Below, piece after piece: positions 63,120-64,000 of a DNA stretch of 64,000 nucleotides (position 1 is its first letter; the number at the start of each line of letters is the position of its first letter). The notes below the pieces were generated by a model. It saw only the letters and a program-made list of their open reading frames with translations. It was not told the DNA's origin and searched no databases. The translations under genes and the position numbers were made by a program. The stretch is from Megamerina dolium (Eukaryota > Arthropoda > Insecta > Diptera > Megamerinidae), in contig OY978528.1 of assembly GCA_963854835.1 (NCBI GenBank), positions 51,680,508-51,744,507 of the forward strand. Reading direction: 5' to 3'.

Positions 63120-64000
63120 ATTAATGAGCCTGTGAAGTGAAGTGAAGAGGTGGGCAGGACAAGAACCAGGGCTCTCAGTCAAATAACCATTGTAGCCAAA
63201 CCCAGAATCGGAAAAGAAAATAGAAGGAAAGGAGAGAGAAAAAGAAGAACAGAAAGAAGCGATAGAGTGAGAATATTACTTTACCTCAAACTTCCTAGTA
63301 CTCTTAAAGAATCTAAGAAGATCGGATAGAGGGACTGTTGTGTCCATATCCTCTAAACAAGACTGACATGTTGGATCGGTGATCATACCTGTAGTGGCCC
63401 CAATCAGAATCCACGCCAAATATAAGTACAGGGCTCATGGGAGTACCAGCAGAGCCCTTATTGGCTAAACCATCTGCCAATTCAACCAAATAAGACGTAG
63501 CATATTGCGCTTTGCACCACTGTTCAGACTCAACTTCCATTCACTGAACATCTTCGAAGAGATGGCAGGCAACAGCTTTGAGTGCAGCCTGACTGTTACT
63601 GCAAATGCCAATTCGCTTCCCATGCCATCTCCTCTCAATAATCCAGTAGACGACTTCTAGAATGGCATATACTTCTGTTAGAAATACAGTCGCCATACTT
63701 CTGGTGGAGAACGATTACTTGGTATTTTCATCCAAGTACCAACCGGTACCAGTTCCATAGGAGGTTTTAGAATCGTCGGTGTAGAATATGTGAGTCATTC
63801 CACGTAGTTGAGTTTCTGGACTTAACCATTGATGTCATTCCGGGAAAATAACCTCAGATCTACGTCCGAAGCGTATGTGAGCCACACGATTGTCCACGGG
63901 CATTGCAAACAGTCGGCACTGCTCCAATAGCTGGTAGTATATCTGCCTGCGTCCCGTATAGGTCCCGTCATGCTAGACTCCGTATGTTTTAAATCTGAAC
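63120..64000 (-). mobile_element. Non-LTR retrotransposon RNase H end, decayed, runs off window
   Basis: On the minus strand one frame reads FYTDDSKTSYGTGTGWYLDE (first RNase H Asp), a TAA, FLTEVYAILEVVYWIIE (the Glu), GICSNSQAALKAV (Asp replaced by Asn), a TGA, and ELADGLANKGSAGTPMSP (last active-site region). This order is the RNase H of I/R1/LOA/Jockey-type elements. Stop codons and the Asp-to-Asn change show decay. The reverse transcriptase would lie past the right edge. Confidence 0.65.

Overview
The window is AT-rich nuclear DNA from a higher (schizophoran) fly. The one conserved host gene is a CECR2/dikar ortholog with opa-type CAG/CAA runs and short 57-75 bp introns. It is embedded in Tc1/mariner, pogo, RTE and Ty3/Gypsy debris, (TA)n microsatellites and a tRNA-derived SINE. 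A tephritid-like fly fits best, but that is inference; nothing seen fixes the genus.

Layout. 1-8.6 kb is gene-free. It holds a TTAA-flanked MITE (2.4-3.1 kb), a GGGCGTGG-type minisatellite (4.7-4.95 kb), two antisense copies of a tRNA-derived SINE (5.1 and 6.3 kb) and an internally deleted RTE retroelement (6.8-8.6 kb). 8.8-11.3 kb is a 5'-truncated RTE element whose 3' ORF is still open, sitting in a roughly 100-bp tandem array. 14.3-15.8 kb has a decayed RTE piece, a mariner remnant and a 118-bp tandem duplication. 18.9-38.7 kb (minus strand) is the dikar/CECR2 gene. I resolve it into eight coding exons by splice sites, reading phase and homology, giving about 3,781 residues: DDT/WHIM-type N-terminal region, single bromodomain, then a very long low-complexity tail in one 8.2-kb exon. 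Its 6-kb intron contains a MITE, a minisatellite and a decayed RNase H-bearing non-LTR element.

40.5-45.6 kb, upstream of dikar, is a cluster of DNA transposons. It has a Tc1 element with IR/DR-type ends inside a (TA)n tract, a Tc1/mariner-superfamily element, and a pogo/Tigger-like element interrupted by an RTE 3' fragment. 50-56.5 kb holds a non-autonomous Ty3/Gypsy derivative (gag plus integrase; protease, RT and RNase H absent) with one good LTR, bracketed by inverted copies of a separate repeat. 56.7-62.6 kb holds a palindrome carrying two TATCGATA sites, a second MITE copy and a 553-bp deletion derivative that still encodes a helix-turn-helix domain. The right edge (63.1-64.0 kb) is the RNase H end of another non-LTR element on the minus strand.

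I see no operon, CRISPR array, rRNA or functional tRNA, and no previously unknown multi-gene system. The most useful observations are the reconstructed dikar gene with its SPY-rich tail, the in-frame deletion derivatives of transposons, and the tRNA-derived SINE.
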